NCBI GenBank assembly: GCA_029215795.1
Contig: JARDYH010000003.1
Span: forward strand, 175,596,382-175,660,381
Direction: 5' to 3'
Source: Anniella stebbinsi
Taxonomy: Eukaryota > Chordata > Lepidosauria > Squamata > Anniellidae
DNA: 64,000 bases
Every line of letters begins with the position of its first letter. The first letter of the stretch is position 1. The notes below the pieces were generated by a model. It saw nothing but the letters and a program-made list of their open reading frames with translations. It made no database searches and was not told the origin of the DNA. Position numbers and translations under genes: made by a program. Below are positions 58,362-64,000 of this stretch, piece after piece.

Positions 58362-60984
58362 CTGTGAAGAGGAAAAATAAAATTTTAATTTTTGGTAACA
58401 GCAAAATTGGTGAACTAGGCTCTCTTCTTAAATCTTCTCAAAAATGCTCTATAATTCTAACTATGATGATTTCAGCATTAAACATGCTGCCAGCTTCAAT
58501 AACAGGTTTGCAAAGAGTACAGTTGATACCTGCAATATATGGTAAAGTACTTCTCCCTCTGCAACTTTACTTCTCAAAAAGAGAGCCATATTCAAAAGTA
58601 ATCTTAAATTACATTAAACATATAAATTGAGGCAAATATGAAATCTTATTTGATACTCCAATTCATAATATGTAGTTCTGTATGAACCCCAGAGCTTAAA
58701 AAGTTGCTCAATTTTGCATATTATGCAACGCTATTCCCTCCACCTCAAGTCACCTCTTATGATTATGTCCCACTAGAAACACACGAACTAGCAAAGATTA
58801 AACCTGAATTTCAGAATCAAACTGTATTTATTAATTTAAAGAGCACTGTGGACAGCACTTCTCTGTGCAATTTTTTTTTCATATTTTAAATCAGAAGTAT
58901 TTGCATCTGAAAGCAAGATAAGTCTAATTAATATGAAGATATTAGAAACACTTAAAAATTCAAATTTTCCAGTACATCTACAACAAAAAACATTTGCAGC
59001 GATCTGGAAAAATAACTATTTTAATGCCTCTGATACTAACAAAATTGTTGTACATCTAATGTTTAATATAGGGCACTGCACTACTAAATATATGTACATG
59101 CACCATTCAAATATTCAAATAGGGCTTACTTTGAAGAGACTTAAAAGTAAGGAATTCTGCATATGTAATACAAGCTTGGTAATAATTTCGGGGGGTCCTC
59201 CAACCAACACCATACACACACTTTTTTTATCCTGGTTGGCATCACGCCTGAGAGATAGGATCCTGCAGACTGATCCTTTTTAGCACTAACTGAAGTCCTG
59301 CTATCATTACGTTGGAAGTTGGATTAGCCTTTAAAATCTAGCAAGTACTTGTGAGTTGAATCTAACTATGCACATGTTCATATAAGAGCTTTTGATCCAG
59401 CAGATTCACCCATCATACCATAATTTATCAATTCACTACTTGCCTTTACCAACAGTCTCAGTGGATTGAGTTCAGAGTCTATATACTTAAATTACACATT
59501 CCCTTTAAAGATTCATTATCCACTGTTGTTTATCATTGTTTCAAGAAATAAATAATGTTGAACTAAACCCAAACGCAAGGAAAATGTTTCTCTTTCCAGT
59601 TCATTTATTATTGTTGTGCATCACTTGTTAAACTGTTGATGATTGCCTGTTCCCTCTCTTGTATAATACTGTGGGCTAAATTGTAGCCAGTAATGCAAAC
59701 AAACCAAACAGCATATACACATTCTTTAACATACCACTAAGAGCACCCGATATTAGAATCTTGAATTTTAAAGATAACTTGGAGTTGTCTGACTAAAAAT
59801 AAATTATTGATTTTTTAAAAAAAGAATCTTGGAAATGCCTAAAGTCAACTGAGACGGCAAATGTCATCATGTATAAAATGGGGACCAGTAGAACTGATCT
59901 CTCAGTAATTCAATTGGAAAGATTTTTGTTTGATTTTATGAATATTGTGAGCTGCTTTGAGAGTCCAGGCAATAAACAGGATACACACCTAATAAATAAA
60001 TACCTACTTGCTCCTCACTCCAATTCATGGGAAGCAGTTTGAGTGGGTTAACTTTTACGGAACTCATGAAGTTGAACTAAGGTTACAGTCTGAGCCAATT
60101 ATTTAGATCAAATATACCTGAGGCTGCACAAAAGAGATCTGTAACAGAAGATCAGTACGGTAACACAAAGCTGATCCATTCAGTTCATCCTAAATTCTTT
60201 GTCAACCAAATGTGCTCATTCTTAAAATTTGTTGATAACTGTAGCAGCTTCTTCCTGCAACTACATGTTCTTGAGGAAAGTATTGCCATAATGACACCAC
60301 ACAGACAAAGAATATATTCATTTTTTACATAATAATGCCTACAACATGCTCAGGTAGGTTTGTGCAAGCATTTGTTTCCTCAAACATGTTTTGCTAACTT
60401 AAGAGGTCTCCTATGCACACACACGCTTGAAAGACACCATTTATACTTCTCTTTCAAAAAAACACGAATAAAACGCAGTAGACTATACAGGACAGACAAT
60501 ATTGAATCTCATCTTCTCTTTTTACATTCAAGAAAGCCTGGACTTTACTCAACTTTCTTCATATGATTTGTTGAAGCCATTCAGATTAACGTGTAGAAAG
60601 CTCAGGGCTGTGATTTTTCAAGTAGTTTGTAAGACAGAGAGGACTTTTAAGGCTGCAATTCCACTTTTACTGGGAAGTAGGTACCACTGAACTCAGTAGG
60701 AATTACTTCCAAGTAATCAAACACAGTACTGTCACCAATAAAAATATATTTCAGGTCCATACTGAAGCCCCAATTTTGAAGAGTACTGAAGTGATGTGAC
60801 AAGAACTTACAAACATCTGTAGGAAGCAGGCAGGCAAACTAACCTTTAGCAGAGAGTTTCAGTTATTGGGCATTATAGAAATGTAATAAATAAAACTAAA
60901 ATTTTAAAGGTTATTATGGTGCAATTATGCAGTCTTGCATCATGGAAAATGCACGTCCTTATCAGTCAAATGAACCACTTAAAA

Positions 60985-61090
60985 ACCAAACTCAACTGCC
61001 AACATAATCCTATGGATATTTACTCAGCTGTAAATCCTACTGTGTTCAGTGGGCCTTACTCACAGGTATGTGTGCATGGGATTGCACTTT
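60985..61090. repeat. GCAATCCTAT-type short repeat (SEC63 intron 1)
   Basis: ATAATCCTATGGATATTTAC ... TTACTCACAGGTATGTGTGC, then ATGGGATTGCAC; imperfect inverted ends. A similar decayed copy lies at 60645-60712. Confidence 0.55.
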
Positions 61091-61856
61091 AAACTTCTTC
61101 CTAGACCATGCAATTTATATACTACCCAACAATGCAACTGATCTGCTTTAAAGTCAAGTTCAATAATAAAAAGGATATATTTGGAGATCTTTTCAACCTC
61201 AAAATCTTTCAATTATCTTTTTTCTTACTTTTATGAAGAATCTGCTTTTATTCCTTAATACTGAAGTCGTTTGTAAGACAATGTTTTATTCTTTTCACAA
61301 TAATTGCTTCTAACAGTATTGACTTTGTTACAAGAAATTCTTCCAAACAATGTGATTATTATTATTATTTTTAAAATCTGATCTTTTAGAGCACAATGAA
61401 AAGTACAGAATGTTAAATGGGAGGAGAGCACAAAATCCAAAGCACAAAGGCAGCAGAAGAGGAGACTGGAATCAATGTGATTTATGTTGCAAACCTAGAT
61501 ACATTGATTCCAGGATTCTACCACATTATGACTTACTCCGATCACATTGGGGCTTAGTTTTGAGTAAATATGCATAGGATTGTGTTGTTAGAATGCCTAT
61601 TCAATTTTATAAGTCCCACTGAATGATAGGTGCCACTTCGAACTTATCGGTTTTCTGATTCACAGAGCATACTTTTCAATAACGTTTTCGAAAGAAAAAC
61701 AGAAAAGTGTTCCATTGTACAAATTTATATTTTTGAAATTTAATTCTGTTTGTTGGACTCTGAACAAAGCAGACATTCCCCTCTAGTGGGATTGTGAAAG
61801 ACAATACAGATATTGAGAAGCACACAGAAGTAGAAATCGACTCTATCCTCAACATG

Positions 61857-61857
<1 letters not shown>

Positions 61858-61898
<41 letters not shown>

Positions 61899-61920
61899 GC
61901 ACACACACACACACACACAC
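61858..61920. repeat. (TC)n(AC)n compound microsatellite
   Basis: A CT run of about 39 bases followed by about 10 AC units. Confidence 0.95.
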
Positions 61921-62715
61921 TGAAATTCAAAATCACTTTAGATTTAAACGGAGAAAGTCAAAGTAAGATACTACTTCATACATTCAAATGGTTTTCCAGC
62001 AAGTCTACCAAGTAATGATTTATACTCAAATATTAACATTTGAGTTTTTGGAATGTTCCCTAGACAACATCAGCTAAACTCTGTGAACCAAATAGTCAGG
62101 CACACACGGAGCTATCCAATGAACATTTACTGCTCAATGCTGAGACAGCTCTCTAGAAATATGGGAAAGTCAGACCAGTTAAAGGTATCATTCCCAAAGC
62201 AACCTGATATCCCAGGGAAATTGATACAGCAAATGATGAAAAGTTGTCCTTCTATTCCCAATGCATACAGGTGGTAAGTTGATTTGTGTGTTAAATTTAC
62301 ACTTCTTGGTACTGATGTAAGCATGCAAAGCAAGCCTCTTTTTTCTTTAAAAAGGATGTTGAATTCAACAGGTTAACTCCACATCTATCAAGCCAACATC
62401 TATTAAACGAGAAACCGTAGGGAGCAATATTTCACCTTAATTTGTATATAACCATACTCATGCAGATGGTACAAACTGACAGATTATAAAATATACAGCC
62501 TATCAACTTTGGTCACCTGCAAGCCCAAGAAATCACTTCCTACTGAACTGAAGCACTCTACCAAAAGACCGGGTGTGTATCAGACATATTCTGATACACA
62601 TTCTAGTCATTACAATTATTCTACAAGGTTGGATTGCAGAGTGCACACACAAAAAGTTAGTGGCCCATAAGAATGTTTGCTTACTCACCTAGATCCAGTG
62701 TACCTTGCTTTAATA

Positions 62716-62947
62716 GGGAGCCAGCATAGTGCAGTGGTTAGAGTTTTAGACTGGAACTTGAGAGATCCACGTTCTAGTACCCACTGGGCCACATAGCTCA
62801 CTGGGGACTTTAGGTCAATCACAGACTCTCAGCCTAACATGCCTCACAGAGTTGTTGTGAGATAAAATACAGAGGGAGAACTATGTAAACAGCCCTGGAT
62901 CCCTTGCAAGACGAAAAAGATGGGATATAAATATATTATTATTATCA
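62716..62947 (+). mobile_element. Sauria-type tRNA-derived SINE (SEC63 intron 1)
   Basis: Head GGGAGCCAGCATAGTGCAGT has a pol III box A-like TAGTGCAGTGG. Box B is decayed (ACGTTCTAGTACCC). Body blocks are CTGGGCCACATAGCTCACTG, TCAATCACAGACTCTCAGCC and CCTCACAGAGTTGTTGTGAG. The tail is GGGATATAAATATATTATT. This layout is the lepidosaur Sauria SINE as I know it and is the best clue to the host group. Confidence 0.75.
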
Positions 62948-64000
62948 TCCCCAAAGAAAAAATCTTAACATTTATAAAGCTTCTTTACTTAATCTCTGGG
63001 GCTAATTCTCACTCACCAGAGACAAGCAGCTGTTTAGAAGCCTTACACAACCATACAGCAGATATATAGAATGCTATACATCTGTAACGTTAGAAGCAGT
63101 AAAAACAAACTTTTAAGACTTTTTAAGAAAAACTTTTAGGTATTATTGCAGTCCATCATCTTCTGAAGTCCAGCCACAAAACTGACATCACCATGCCACA
63201 CCAGTTTCACCATTTTGAACTTCAAGTAGAGGAAAACTGTATTTTAAAATGCCATATCCACAAGAAAAAGAAAATAAAGCATTAGCAATGCTCTTTATCC
63301 TTCAAGAAGATTTAAATGAACTACAGTACAGAAGTGAATCCTCTGTACAACAGTTGAGATAATTTAGAAGAAATATTGGGTTGGAGCCAACTTGTACTCA
63401 ATGAATTTCTGCTGGTGCTAGAGGAAAGGAGTGGGGACCCTAGAAGTAATACAAAATCCCATCAAGCTCTTGAAACTTCTCTCCCTAAACTCAATATGCA
63501 AATATCTTAAATTATGCATGCTAGCTCATTCAATGACCATATTTTAATATCCATTCAATTACCCTTCCAACGCCCAAAAATGCAACACAGGGAGTTCTGT
63601 ATACGTGGACATCTTCCTTGCTGTAACTATGCCCAAAAGGTACAAATCAACATATGCTACTTCATATCTTCACTGTACCAAACTAAGTGTTAAGGGCTTT
63701 CAGCAACATGCACACACCATCTTTATTAGCAGAACAATAATTAGGACAATGAAGAAATCCCTACCACCAACATAGCACAGCAGGGCATGAACCTGAGATT
63801 CAAACACCTTTCAGTACAAGTAGCGGTATCAGGTGGCATGACAAGGTCCCAGAAAGTTCCTAATCCTAGAACACCATGGGATTGATTTATGAACAGAATG
63901 GTGCTTCCATAAGCACAGGGAACCAGAAGCCAAGACAGCATCACAGCTGGAATAAGGGGTCGGTGTTGATTTTCACTGATTCTTTCTTCCCCCTGCACTC

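Larger units (their letters stand above)
58362..64000 (-). other. SEC63 intron 1 (incomplete)
   Basis: No exon-like sequence was seen here, and no GC-rich block that could be exon 1 or its promoter. It holds scattered GCAATCCTAT-type repeats (60645-60712, 60985-61090, 61545-61600), a TC/AC simple repeat and a Sauria-type SINE. The rest is AT-rich sequence I cannot assign. Confidence 0.7.

Noticed and set aside
62716..62790. tRNA gene
   Set aside because: Box A is present but box B is decayed, there is no cloverleaf, and it continues into a SINE body.
58362..64000. SEC63 exon 1 and CpG promoter
   Set aside because: No GC-rich block and no match to the expected first membrane segment; it must lie beyond the window.

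Overview
The window looks like vertebrate nuclear DNA, most likely from a squamate reptile (lizard or snake). Supporting evidence: (i) one large, AT-rich, multi-exon gene with GT/AG introns; (ii) CR1 LINE tails ending in TCATAGAATC-type repeats; (iii) tRNA-derived SINEs that I recognise as the Sauria (lepidosaur) type; (iv) young CR1/L2-clade LINEs with (ATT)n tails; (v) a very high density of short palindromic DNA transposons. The species cannot be named from the sequence alone.

One protein-coding gene can be supported: SEC63, on the minus strand. I traced exons 2 to 21 at single-base resolution, from 58361 down to the stop codon at 24334. All splice phases agree across 20 exons, and the joined product follows vertebrate SEC63 (ER membrane J-protein of the Sec61/Sec62/Sec63 translocon). 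Exon 1, which should hold the start Met, the short lumenal N-terminus and the first membrane segment, lies beyond base 64000. The 5.6 kb from 58362 to 64000 is intron 1. A probable 3' UTR runs from 24333 to about 23090.

Region by region: 1-22500 is gene-free and repeat-filled, downstream of SEC63. It holds four copies of a ~320 bp palindromic MITE, GGCTGAATTCGG-type elements with 3-bp target duplications, two 5'-truncated LINEs (10395-11715 and 18362-19520), an old CR1/L3-like LINE apparently split by a ~2.1 kb insertion, a CR1 tail, a SINE, and a 1.6 kb transposon-like unit with a GC-rich interior. 23000-24333 is the probable SEC63 3' UTR. 24334-58361 is the SEC63 body, whose introns carry further transposons. 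58362-64000 is intron 1, with simple repeats and a Sauria SINE.

The most interesting signal is a set of three hAT-like elements (25466-28295, 50903-51986, 52665-53597). Each starts TAGGGNTGTG, is flanked by an 8-bp target duplication, carries short ATCGGA-type hexamer arrays near its ends and has a palindromic core. The cores differ but share modules. All three sit in SEC63 introns, so the pre-mRNA should contain long hairpins, including one with arms of about 1.2 kb in the last intron. A second signal is a hammerhead-ribozyme-like core in intron 10 (44690-44748). No second host gene, RNA gene or CRISPR array could be supported.
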